Source of the DNA: JBFMDN01 sp040753915 | GTDB lineage: Bacteria; Desulfobacterota; Desulfomonilia; Desulfomonilales; Desulfomonilaceae | NCBI GenBank assembly: GCA_040753915.1 | Contig: JBFMDN010000002.1 | Coordinates: 120,978 to 184,977, forward strand | Length of the DNA: 64,000 bases | Reading direction: 5' to 3' | Shown here: piece after piece, positions 44,092 through 51,974 of the stretch | Layout of the letters: every line of letters begins with the position of its first letter | Position numbering within the stretch: the first letter of the stretch is position 1 | The notes under the pieces: model-generated | The model's input: the letters and a program-made list of their open reading frames with translations, nothing else | Database searches by the model: none | Told to the model about the DNA's origin: nothing | Made by a program: the position numbers and the translations under genes

Positions 44092-44749
44092 GCCTTCGTC
44101 TCCGCTTGACATAGACCCATCAAGAGCCTCCAAGGCGAGCAAATTGGAGAAACGAGCATATAGAACCCTTGAACAGCTTGGATGATCATGTCAAAAGGGA
44201 AAACTAGAGACGTCGCCGAGACAAGACAAACTCCTCCACTCAAAATTGCTCAAGCAGTCCAGTCGGCGACTAAAGGATGGAAAATTGTGTGGGCCGAGTC
44301 GTTCTCATACAACGACACTGTCTAAGCCATCGAGCTTTCCAAAACTCCGGGGTCCTGTCAGACCATCTAGATCCGACGCGACCTCTTCGGAACCCTTAGC
44401 CTATAAGTTGTAAGAACTGGTTGATTTCCTCCCTTCCGTAAGATGATATACAGTGTGAGCATGGTCCTACCATAGAAATCAAGATATGTCAAGCGGCGCA
44501 AAGAGCTTCAATAATGGAGCACCACTGCTCCCAAGTGGAACTTTGAACGCCAGGTGTGGCAATCCGACAAGGTTCCTTTTCTCCCTTGCCTCAAGGCCTT
44601 CTACTCAAGAGGTCTTGGGATCGATCGTCCTCGCTCTCGTTTCGGCCCCGGCGTGCCTCTTACCGCCTTGCGGTTTCCGGAATTATAACGCTCTGTTATC
44701 TGGATTAATCCCTCATGATCATTCAGTGGACTCTTACACCCCCACTCTA
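44092..44749. other. Non-coding stretch in the island
   Basis: About 660 bases between two minus-strand genes. Open frames here are antisense extensions of neighbours. I see no repeat or clear promoter, though the HTH gene's promoter should lie here. Confidence 0.45.
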
Positions 44750-45256
44750 TCAGTGGAGGATATGAGAGTGTTTCTCATAAGACGGCCAAATGGCCTCCAG
44801 GAATTCACTCGTCAGATCACCCATCTCCGGCGTGAATTCTCTGGGTACATCAAATACGATCTTGCCAGGCTTGATTTTAGTGAAGGTCTGGACAACAACA
44901 ACCCGTCCAAAAGGACTGCCGGCTTCAATGAGAAGGGCGTCTTTCCTCCCAGGCATGTCCCTGACCGAGCGTTGATCATCCAGGTCTATGGGACCATCCT
45001 CAGCGAACTTTGCCCATGTTTCGGAAATGATAACCGCGGCAACAGCGTCTAACCTTAGGAGTTCAAGCTGAAAATCCCTTTGAACCTCCCGTTTTTCATC
45101 CAGGTTTGACCACGCGAATGCAAATGTGTCGATGAAGCCATCAGGCCGGTACGCTAGCCCTACTGGCTTTAGGAATCCGTGTTTTCTCAAGTTCTTCTGG
45201 GCTCTCGGGAGCATTTTTCGTGCGAGTTTTCTCAACTCGTCCATGTCATACTGCAT
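44750..45256 (-). CDS. Unknown protein in recombinase operon
   Basis: A 168-residue soluble protein. Features are an amphipathic N-terminal helix (MDELRKLARKMLPRAQKNLRKHG) and a mixed alpha/beta middle (AYRPDGFIDTFAFAW, VAAVIISETWAKF, GRVVVVQTF). I do not recognise the family. The ATG has GGGGGAAG upstream and begins ten bases after the previous gene's stop, so it belongs to the recombinase operon. Confidence 0.7.
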   Translation of the reverse strand: MQYDMDELRKLARKMLPRAQKNLRKHGFLKPVGLAYRPDGFIDTFAFAWSNLDEKREVQRDFQLELLRLDAVAAVIISETWAKFAEDGPIDLDDQRSVRDMPGRKDALLIEAGSPFGRVVVVQTFTKIKPGKIVFDVPREFTPEMGDLTSEFLEAIWPSYEKHSHILH

Positions 45257-45266
45257 GAGCTTCCCC

Positions 45267-46118
45267 CTACCAGCGGGCTGTCTGCTTGCCCACGGTCTTT
45301 TTCATCTCTTTAAATAGCTCGCGGGAAACCACCCGGATATAATCAATGACATCCCGATTTTTCGCATACTGAACTAGATGCTGGTGCCCCACCTTAGTGA
45401 GAAAATAGCCGACCATGCCTTTGTCGGCAAAGTTTCTGGCCAATACATCGAAAATGCCCGATTCATCCTTCTGAACAGCACAGTCAGCGTATACGAGGAC
45501 GTTGCGGATTGCGTATTCCTGCACATAGCTCAGGTGGGGCGTGGAAGGATTTGTTTCAGAGTGTTGGCCATGATTTTCCTCGAAATTCGTTTCAGATAAC
45601 AAGGTCGTCGGTTCCGAATGACTACTGTTCTCTGTGCCACGCGTCTTCGGTTGTCTTTTGGTGCTCATGAGTTCCTCCTGATCCTTTGTGTTCTCGTCGA
45701 TGCTGGATTTCTCGTCATGGCTAGCCGCGGTGGCTTGTTTCACAATTTGCCTCTTAGGTTTCTTGTCCCGATCCCGTGAGACGATAACGACTTCTTGCTG
45801 CCGGGAGCGTAAGTTTTCCACGACCGCATTGACGTAGCGGGGGAAATCAAGATTCCTACCAAGCCGCGCATCCTTCCTGCGGCCGATTTGCCCGAGCCAA
45901 TAGGTCAGGTGTTTTCGGTCCGGCAGGTGCGACTTCAGGATCTCACTCGCTTCCTCCATAGATTCAGCGCTCATAACCGCGTCCAGAATTGATCGGGCCT
46001 CAGCTTGTATCATGTTGATGGCCTCCTTTATGACCTGTTTCCGGCTTTTCATCTGGTTCCATTCTTCCCAATTGGGCGGCTTCTTCGTGCTCATGAGGAT
46101 CAGTTTGCCTTTACTCAT
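45267..46118 (-). CDS. Unknown protein, low-complexity linker, recombinase operon
   Basis: A 283-residue soluble protein. The N-terminal half is helical (SRKQVIKEAINMIQAEARSILDAVM, then RKHLTYWLGQIGRRKDARLGRN). The middle (about 130-200) is polar and probably disordered (SHDEKSSIDENTKDQEEL). The C-terminal third is again helical. I do not recognise the family. Its ATG at 46118 lies directly after the recombinase stop (ATG 46094 is possible), so the two are coupled. Confidence 0.65.
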   Translation of the reverse strand: MSKGKLILMSTKKPPNWEEWNQMKSRKQVIKEAINMIQAEARSILDAVMSAESMEEASEILKSHLPDRKHLTYWLGQIGRRKDARLGRNLDFPRYVNAVVENLRSRQQEVVIVSRDRDKKPKRQIVKQATAASHDEKSSIDENTKDQEELMSTKRQPKTRGTENSSHSEPTTLLSETNFEENHGQHSETNPSTPHLSYVQEYAIRNVLVYADCAVQKDESGIFDVLARNFADKGMVGYFLTKVGHQHLVQYAKNRDVIDYIRVVSRELFKEMKKTVGKQTARW

Positions 46119-46119
46119 C

Positions 46120-46797
46120 TCAACTTGCCTTCCGTGCGATGAGGGTGTGGATTTGTGTAGCTGCGAGCGGCCGACCCTTGCGGTTGACGTAGCCTTCTTC
46201 ATTAAGCGTCCGGCATATTCGGTGAATAGGGTGGCCTTGACCACGGAGTTCACGGACCCTGTGAATAACTGCTTGCTCCTCGGGATTTGGAATCACCTGC
46301 CAATCGACGATTTGATAACCGAAGGGAGGATTGTTATTACAAGGTTCGCCTCGCTGACGCTTCCTTTCCATGGCGTCACAGATGCGTTCCCGAATGATTT
46401 CCCGCTCCATTTCCGCGATCGAGGCCAAAATCGTGAAGAAAAATCGGCCCATAATGCTTTTGGTATCGATCCGTTCGGTGATGCTATGGAGCGCCACGCC
46501 TTTTGCGTCCATGAGTTTGGCCATGTCCAGGGCGTCGCTCGTGCACCTTGCGAGCCTGTCAAGCTTGTAAACCACGACGACATTGATCTGGCGGGTACGA
46601 ACCATTTCCAAGACTTCCTGCACTCCCGGCCTTCCCGAAATGGTCGACGCAGATAATCCTTCGTCCGAAACAACTTTGACAAGCTCAAGATTTTCCATCT
46701 GGGCGTACGCTTCAATCTTGGAGCGCTGCATGTCCAAGGAAATGTTCTTACGCACCTGCTCGTACGTCGAAACTCGGGTGTATGCGACCGCTTTCAC
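46120..46797 (-). CDS. Serine recombinase (resolvase/invertase type)
   Basis: A 225-residue protein. The catalytic domain starts MKAVAYTRVSTYEQ with nucleophile Ser10. It has KLDRLARCTSD and a long E helix (IMGRFFFTILASIAEMEREIIRERI). A short C-terminal Recombinase-type region with a helix-turn-helix follows (IHRICRTLNEEGYVNRKG). The GTG start at 46797 follows AGGAGG by five bases. It is smaller than large serine integrases and probably acts in resolution or inversion. First gene of a three-gene operon. Confidence 0.9.
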   Translation of the reverse strand: MKAVAYTRVSTYEQVRKNISLDMQRSKIEAYAQMENLELVKVVSDEGLSASTISGRPGVQEVLEMVRTRQINVVVVYKLDRLARCTSDALDMAKLMDAKGVALHSITERIDTKSIMGRFFFTILASIAEMEREIIRERICDAMERKRQRGEPCNNNPPFGYQIVDWQVIPNPEEQAVIHRVRELRGQGHPIHRICRTLNEEGYVNRKGRPLAATQIHTLIARKAS

Positions 46798-47371
46798 TTA
46801 TCCCTCCTGTAAAGACTTGTGTGAACGGGCCCTCATGACCGACACGCCCGCAATGTTGACGGAACGCCGAACGCTTCACGCCCTCTTCAGGAAATTAACT
46901 TCGTTGCTTGTTGAGCGCCTGACCCTGGAAAGAACAAACGTCTCCGACACCATTTTGCTTGAGCCCCCTTAACTATCCATATGAACTTGCTTATTTTTTT
47001 TTGGCCCCCAAAAATATTTTGCCCGCATTTGCAAAAAATGTCTCGTAAATTCGGCAAATTAATCAGTTATTACCAAAAATAAGCCGCACTAGTGGCGGTA
47101 TTTATCGTGGATTACGCATGCATCCTGTGAGAGAACGCGCTCGGACACCAATTCATGCGCATGAATTGATAGAAAGAATTTGCTGAGGGGGGCTCAGGAT
47201 CGCAGAAAGAGATTGTATTTGCTCGCTATTGGAAAAGGCTGCGTTATTTTTTCGTCCTTGCTCATTCTTTTCTTGACTTCTTCTTGCAATCTGTATTAAT
47301 AACCGTAAGGCGCATCACATGACAACAAGTGGCCTGATGTTATGGATCGTCATCAAGGATTGGAGGTCGGA
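46798..47371. other. AT-rich non-coding stretch between divergent genes
   Basis: About 570 bases with no supported gene. It is AT-rich around 46980-47080 and carries the 20-base palindrome at 47149-47168. The recombinase and RHH gene promoters should lie here, and it could hold a recombination site. Confidence 0.5.
47149..47168. promoter_or_regulatory. Perfect 20-base palindrome
   Basis: CAATTCATGC/GCATGAATTG is fully symmetric. It lies 204 bases before the RHH-type gene and about 350 bases from the divergent recombinase start. It may be an operator for the RHH protein or a recombinase site. Confidence 0.45.
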
Positions 47372-47887
47372 ATGGTTAAGAAGTTCAACCTATCGGTTCC
47401 AGACGAACTCGCGGAAAAGATTGAAGCCCGCCGGGAGTACCTTGGGAATCTATCGTCCCTTTTTCAAGAGGCTGTGAGGGAAAAGATCCGCAAAAAAGAA
47501 GACTGGGAAAAACGAATCAAGGAGGGAGAAGACAAGGATACAATGATAGAGAGATTGAGAAGAGAGAAGGCTGAAGCCGAAAATGATTATTACGAGCAAG
47601 GAATGAAAGACGGCGTCGACTGGGCTAAAAATTCATCGTATACTGATCTTCAGTACATGCTGAATTTCAACCCTGAGAATTTCGACCTATACGGGAACAG
47701 CTCCTATTCCATGACTGATTTGACTCAGGACGAAATTCTTGGCGAGTCGTTCCAGCAGATATTCGATGAAAACCCTGCTTTGCTTTGTGATGACTCGGGA
47801 ATGTTAAATGATCTCGCTGTGCAATGGTTTCTAGGTTGGCGAGCAGGGGCGGAAACTTTTTGGGAAGAAATCAAGGATAAGTTGTGA
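47372..47887 (+). CDS. Ribbon-helix-helix-type DNA-binding protein
   Basis: A 171-residue protein. The N-terminus (KKFNLSVPDELAEKIEARREYLG) fits a ribbon-helix-helix fold (residues 3-45). A charged helical linker (about 45-80) and an acidic C-terminal domain of unknown type (GMKDGVDWAKN, WFLGWRAGAETFW) follow. The ATG at 47372 follows GGAGG by five bases. No toxin partner is adjacent, so it is more likely a regulator than an antitoxin (inference). Confidence 0.65.
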   Translation: MVKKFNLSVPDELAEKIEARREYLGNLSSLFQEAVREKIRKKEDWEKRIKEGEDKDTMIERLRREKAEAENDYYEQGMKDGVDWAKNSSYTDLQYMLNFNPENFDLYGNSSYSMTDLTQDEILGESFQQIFDENPALLCDDSGMLNDLAVQWFLGWRAGAETFWEEIKDKL

Positions 47888-48458
47888 GAAGAAAGTACCT
47901 GGGGGGATTTCAACAGCGTGTGCCCCCAGGTGCTAAGAACCTCCCCCGCGGATAAAGACCACTTCTCCTGAAACCTCTCTCCGGCATTTCAACAGCCAAA
48001 ACAACCATCTTTTGACCAAACGGAATACCACTGACTCGTTTCACCCGGAACCTGAAACGGGACGCAAAGAAAGGGCTTTACCACGCCAAGGATCGTCCCC
48101 AGCCCGCTCTCCGCCTTGCGGGACAGAACGCGTCATTTTTCGTTTTGGAGGCCTTGCAGGCTTTCTGGCAAGCGGGTTCGGTTGGGGGGATCGGGCGAGA
48201 GCCTTCTGCATTAAGCAAAGGAAATTATCTCATTAAATAAGGTGTGATTTTCCGCGGCCTTTAGGTCAAGGTGCATGTGACGCGCCCGAATTCGCTTCCT
48301 CTTCCGCCTGACAGGCCTTCACAGGCCCGTTTCCCCCGATCACGCTTGATTCTCGTCGGCCATTCTTAATTAGTACGTACATAACAACAGATTGGACGGG
48401 TACGACAAAACCCTACAGGTTGATGCCGGGTTTTCCCGGAGGTCACCCGTTTGAGTCG

Positions 48459-48479
48459 GATAAGTTTTGAAAACTTATC
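48459..48479. promoter_or_regulatory. 21-base palindrome
   Basis: GATAAGTTTT-G-AAAACTTATC is perfectly symmetric around one base. It could be an operator or a transposon relic. No gene abuts it. Confidence 0.4.
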
Positions 48480-48879
48480 GAAATCATTTGACAATCGCTC
48501 ATAATTCCATCTACTTCACTGTGGCCTGTCCCATTTGTCCGCGATGCGAGCCTCCGGAATCAATCCGCCGAATGAACGATGCCATCAGGCACGCCGGAGG
48601 GTATCTCTGACAAGGGGAGCGCTTGACCAATGACGCCAACTCAAGGTAAACCGATGTCGAAAATCCGACTTTATGTGAGGGACAAATACTGAGGGGTCCG
48701 CTCTTCAACGAGCCCATGTGCACGGAGACTGTCCGACAAGGCGGTGGCCAGAGCATTCATAAGGATCGGCACAAGCCCTTCAGGAGCCCCCGGAGTCCGA
48801 GGCGAGTTCAAGTTCCCATCCCATGTCTATCAGGCGACTATAGCCCCATTTCGCCGGACCCGCTTCGAAAAGGTCGATC

Positions 48880-48896
48880 ATCTATGAACCATAGAT
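48880..48896. promoter_or_regulatory. Inverted repeat upstream of metal cluster
   Basis: ATCTATG-AAC-CATAGAT, a perfect seven-base inverted repeat, lies 60 bases before the -35 element at 48956. Position suits a regulator site for the metal-resistance genes. Confidence 0.4.
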
Positions 48897-48955
48897 AATC
48901 GCTAAAGAAATTGGTTCTGAAAACTAATGAATCACGACAAACTTGATAGAAAACC

Positions 48956-48984
48956 TTGACAGCCGAATCTGTTGTTGTTATCTT
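48956..48984 (+). promoter_or_regulatory. Sigma-70-type promoter for the metal-resistance genes
   Basis: TTGACA, a 17-base spacer, then TATCTT. Exact -35 and good -10. The predicted start near 48991 leaves about 65 bases before the ATG at 49056. Confidence 0.65.
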
Positions 48985-49055
48985 GCTATTTAAGACTCGA
49001 TCTCATGCAGGCAGAGAGTAGGACCTCGAACGAGTCAAGAAGCACAGGACCTATT

Positions 49056-49472
49056 ATGAAGATGCGGAAATCACCTCTATTTGGATTTTGGGCCAGGCTG
49101 TTGGTGGGCCTTCTTGCGATAGGGGTGGTGTCTTCAGCTTTGGTCTGGTGTCAAGAGGCCGATGGTCGCGTTAACGTTGAATACGGTCGGGACTGTTCGA
49201 GACTTCCCGACTCCCAGGCAGCGTCGGATGCGTTGACTCCTTCGGGTGAATCCTGTAATTCCTGCATTGACACACCGATCTTCGTCGTTGAGCCAAAAAG
49301 CGGGCCTTCTCAGAATGAAACGACTTTGAGCCTTCATGGGGTTGCTGTTGCGCTCATGGAGTCCGCGCCATCCCAGATTTCCAATTTACAGTCACTGATT
49401 GCTCTTTCTCTGAATACCTACCAGACTAATCTTACCCTTAGTTCCGTTCGATCTACCATTCTACTGATTTGA
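49056..49472 (+). CDS. Exported small protein, VWC-E-DG family (1)
   Basis: A 138-residue protein. An N-terminal helix acts as anchor or signal (GFWARLLVGLLAIGVVSSALVWC). It shares the pattern LVWC-E-DG-N-E-G-C-RL and a later CxxC(I/L)D-P with the gene at 59789. Small proteins of this type sit beside heavy-metal efflux operons. Their role is unknown; the paired cysteines could bind metal. The ATG at 49056 has AGGA upstream and is preferred over 48972 and 49005. Confidence 0.65.
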   Translation: MKMRKSPLFGFWARLLVGLLAIGVVSSALVWCQEADGRVNVEYGRDCSRLPDSQAASDALTPSGESCNSCIDTPIFVVEPKSGPSQNETTLSLHGVAVALMESAPSQISNLQSLIALSLNTYQTNLTLSSVRSTILLI

Positions 49473-49691
49473 TCCCTTCCAAAAGCAGTTGAGTCGTTCC
49501 CCGACGGTGGAGTGTCTGCTGACTGGCTCCGATCATTCCTGGCCGGTCTGCGTGACTGTTTACAAGCGCAGGTCATTCTATCCCGGAGCATCCACCGCAA
49601 TACGCTCGATCTAACCAGGCCCTGAAAATGCGGAAAGACTGGAAAATCACAGGCACGACAGGGCTGACGCCTCAGGAAGAGGAGAATTCAG

Positions 49692-49940
49692 ATGAAAAAG
49701 TTGATTATTGCAATAGCCTTGCTGGCCTTCTTAGCGCCGATGACCCCAGCGGTGGCGAGAGATGCAAATCGAGACGCCCTGGCTGCCGCCGAGAAAGCCA
49801 GGCAGATCCAGCAGAAGAAAGACGTGAAGAATCCGATCAATGTCGGTGGAGGCATGGTCCAGGTTCCAGGAAACAATCCCGACCAGGACCACCCTGACTA
49901 CGATGCGCCGGGACTCTGGGAGCCTATGGGCAGCAACTAA
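49692..49940 (+). CDS. Small secreted protein, tandem family (1)
   Basis: An 82-residue protein. Signal peptide MKKLIIAIALLAFLAPMTPAVA is followed by a charged helix (ALAAAEKARQIQQKKD) and a C-terminal DYDAPGLWEPMG. It resembles the next two genes in layout. GAGGAG precedes the ATG. Function unknown; probably periplasmic. Confidence 0.75.
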   Translation: MKKLIIAIALLAFLAPMTPAVARDANRDALAAAEKARQIQQKKDVKNPINVGGGMVQVPGNNPDQDHPDYDAPGLWEPMGSN

Positions 49941-49996
49941 GAAGAATCTGACACCACCGAGTAATTCTTCAGACTTCAATCGAAGGAGAAAGAAAA

Positions 49997-50233
49997 ATGA
50001 AGAAGTTAATCCTTTTGCTCACATGCCTTGCCTTCACGATGGGCTCGCTGCCTTTTGCCACCGCCGATAATAGCTGGATGGCTCTTATGCAGGCTCAAAG
50101 AGCCAATCAGGCCGAGCAGAAAAAATTGGACGCAAAGTTCAAAGCAGCAGCTAAGGCTGCCCCCGAACCTACGAAAGTGAGCGGCGATCAGGACACCTTG
50201 AACGATCCCAGGATTTGGGAGCCTATACCCTAA
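49997..50233 (+). CDS. Small secreted protein, tandem family (2)
   Basis: A 78-residue protein. Signal peptide ends near FATA. It has a mature helix LMQAQRANQAEQKKLDAKFK and a C-terminal DTLNDPRIWEPIP matching the end of copy 1. AAGGAG precedes the ATG. Function unknown. Confidence 0.75.
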   Translation: MKKLILLLTCLAFTMGSLPFATADNSWMALMQAQRANQAEQKKLDAKFKAAAKAAPEPTKVSGDQDTLNDPRIWEPIP

Positions 50234-50290
50234 GGGGACTATGAGAAAGAGCGCCTCGGAAGCATCAATTCTAACGAAAGGAATATCGGT

Positions 50291-50557
50291 ATGAAAAAGC
50301 TGATTATTGCGCTGACCCTCATGACGTTCCTGGCTTCAACCCCACTCGCCTTGGCCAGGGGGGGAGCCAACTACCGGTCTGCCATAGATCGCAAGTGGAA
50401 CGAAGTGCAAGCCTGGCAGAAAAGGCAAGACGCGCGGTTCAAGGCCATCGAGCGAGAGGCGGCGAAGGGCGGTGTAATTCTTCGCTACGATGTTGAGGAT
50501 GCAATGCCTATCAATGCGACCTGTCCCATCTGTGTTCACTACCGCACCGCTCCTTGA
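50291..50557 (+). CDS. Small secreted protein, tandem family (3), with CxxC
   Basis: An 88-residue protein. Signal peptide ends near ALA. A helix (RKWNEVQAWQKRQDARFKAIEREA) resembles copy 2. The C-terminus differs from copies 1 and 2: it ends in CPICVHYR, a CxxC that could bind metal. AAAGGA precedes the ATG. A strong hairpin follows. Confidence 0.75.
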   Translation: MKKLIIALTLMTFLASTPLALARGGANYRSAIDRKWNEVQAWQKRQDARFKAIEREAAKGGVILRYDVEDAMPINATCPICVHYRTAP

Positions 50558-50591
50558 TGAGGTGAACATAGATAGGCAAGAGACTAATGAA

Positions 50592-50623
50592 GGCCCCTGG
50601 AGGGTTTGTCCCTCGCAGGGGCC
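50592..50623 (+). terminator. Strong hairpin before the efflux adaptor
   Basis: GGCCCCTG-GAGGG/CCCTC-G-CAGGGGCC is a 13-base stem with one bulge and a five-base loop. There is no T-run, so it may attenuate or protect the upstream message rather than end it fully. Confidence 0.6.
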
Positions 50624-50665
50624 GCCCCAAAAGAAGACTTCAGGCTTGAGTATTGGAGGAAATAA

Positions 50666-51913
50666 ATGAAACGCGAGTGGAGATCCATCCTTATTGCGGC
50701 GATTGTGGCTACCGTATTATTGGCTGCTTTGGCGACCCGAAACTCTGGGCAGGCATCGGTTCCTCCGAATCAACCCCAACAGGTTGAAAAGCGGATAGAC
50801 AAGAAAGTGTCGGAGAATCAGGAAAAGAAGGAACTCCGAGAGGGCAAAGAAGAAGAGGAGAAACATGTAACTCTTTCCCAAGAAGAAATGGAACGTTTCG
50901 GTATCGAAGTTGAGACCGCCGGTCCTGGTAAACTTGACGTTCATTTGAGTTTTCCCGCTGAAATCGTGCTCAATTCGGATCGCACGGCCCAAATAGTCCC
51001 TCGTCTAACAGGCGTGGTCAGCGAAGTTCGGAAGAACCTGGGCGACACGGTTACTGCCGGTGAGGTTATGGCTGTCATTGAGAGCCGAGAACTGGCCGAA
51101 GCCAAGGCCAAGTACTTGGCCGCATTATCACGGATGAGCCTGGCCCAGACCAATTTCGCCAAGTATGAGGGCTTATGGCAGAAGGAGGCCATAGCTGAAA
51201 AGCAGTTCCTCGAAATGAAGACCGCTTTTGAAGAAGTCCAGATCGACCTCAGGTCCGCAAAGCAGAAACTCCACGCGATGGGCCTTTCATCCGAATACCT
51301 CAAGGATCTTTCCAATCATCCCGACGAAGCATTGACCCGCTATGAGATCGTCGCGCCTTTTGACGGCACGGTGATCAGCAAACGGATTACCCTGGGGGAA
51401 ATGCGGAAAGAAGACTACGAAGCCTTTGTTATCTCTGATCTCAGTTCCGTATGGGTCAACCTCTGCGTGTCTCAAAAGGACCTGACCCATGTCAAGGAAG
51501 GCCAGACCGTCATTGTTTCTTCAGGCAATGGTATCCCCGATTCCAAGGGGACTATCGCTTATCTGGAACCGGTGGTTGGTGACAAAGCCCGCACGGCCAT
51601 TGCAAGGGTGGTACTCCCCAATCCCGACAAGAAATGGCGTCCGGGTCTTTTCGTCACGGCAAAGGTCACGGTTGATAGCGTTGATGCGCCTCTCATCGTG
51701 CCTAAGACCGCTCTACAAAAGATAGAAAACAAGACGGTTGTTTTTGTGCGCGAGGGTGAAGGGTTTGAGCCCAGGCCCGTTAAGGTCGGTCGAGTCAACG
51801 GCTCCCACGTAGAGATAGTGGCAGGGATGAGCCCTGGAGACCAGTACGTTGCAAAGCAATCCTTTTTGATGAAAGCCGAGCTTGTCAAGTCAGAGGCTCA
51901 TGACAATGACTGA
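50666..51913 (+). CDS. Heavy-metal RND adaptor, CzcB/CusB type
   Basis: A 415-residue membrane-fusion protein. An N-terminal helix is followed by a Lys/Glu-rich linker (about 45-75). The adaptor core has VPRLTGVVSEVRKNLGDTVTAGEVMAVIESREL, a helical hairpin, RYEIVAPFDGTVISKRITLGE and VNLCVSQKDL. The CzcB-type C-terminal domain is at about 320-410. It works with the pump encoded next. GGAGG precedes the ATG. Confidence 0.93.
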   Translation: MKREWRSILIAAIVATVLLAALATRNSGQASVPPNQPQQVEKRIDKKVSENQEKKELREGKEEEEKHVTLSQEEMERFGIEVETAGPGKLDVHLSFPAEIVLNSDRTAQIVPRLTGVVSEVRKNLGDTVTAGEVMAVIESRELAEAKAKYLAALSRMSLAQTNFAKYEGLWQKEAIAEKQFLEMKTAFEEVQIDLRSAKQKLHAMGLSSEYLKDLSNHPDEALTRYEIVAPFDGTVISKRITLGEMRKEDYEAFVISDLSSVWVNLCVSQKDLTHVKEGQTVIVSSGNGIPDSKGTIAYLEPVVGDKARTAIARVVLPNPDKKWRPGLFVTAKVTVDSVDAPLIVPKTALQKIENKTVVFVREGEGFEPRPVKVGRVNGSHVEIVAGMSPGDQYVAKQSFLMKAELVKSEAHDND

Positions 51914-51974
51914 TCAACAGGCTGGCGCCGGATTTATTAGTCTGCTTGTGTGAGATTGAAAGAGTGTAATACCA

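Larger units (their letters stand above)
47888..49055. other. Gene-poor kilobase between island parts
   Basis: About 1.17 kb without a supported gene. It carries palindromes at 48459-48479 and 48880-48896 and a sigma-70-type promoter at 48956-48984. Short frames at 48012-48236 and 48511-48756 lack convincing starts and may be decayed genes. Confidence 0.45.

Noticed and set aside
48012..48236. 74-codon frame in the gene-poor kilobase
   Set aside because: No ribosome-binding site and biased Arg/Pro/Gly composition. It could be a decayed gene or transfer-origin sequence, but nothing identifies it.
48511..48756. 81-codon minus-strand frame
   Set aside because: No convincing start and no domain; possibly an old gene fragment.
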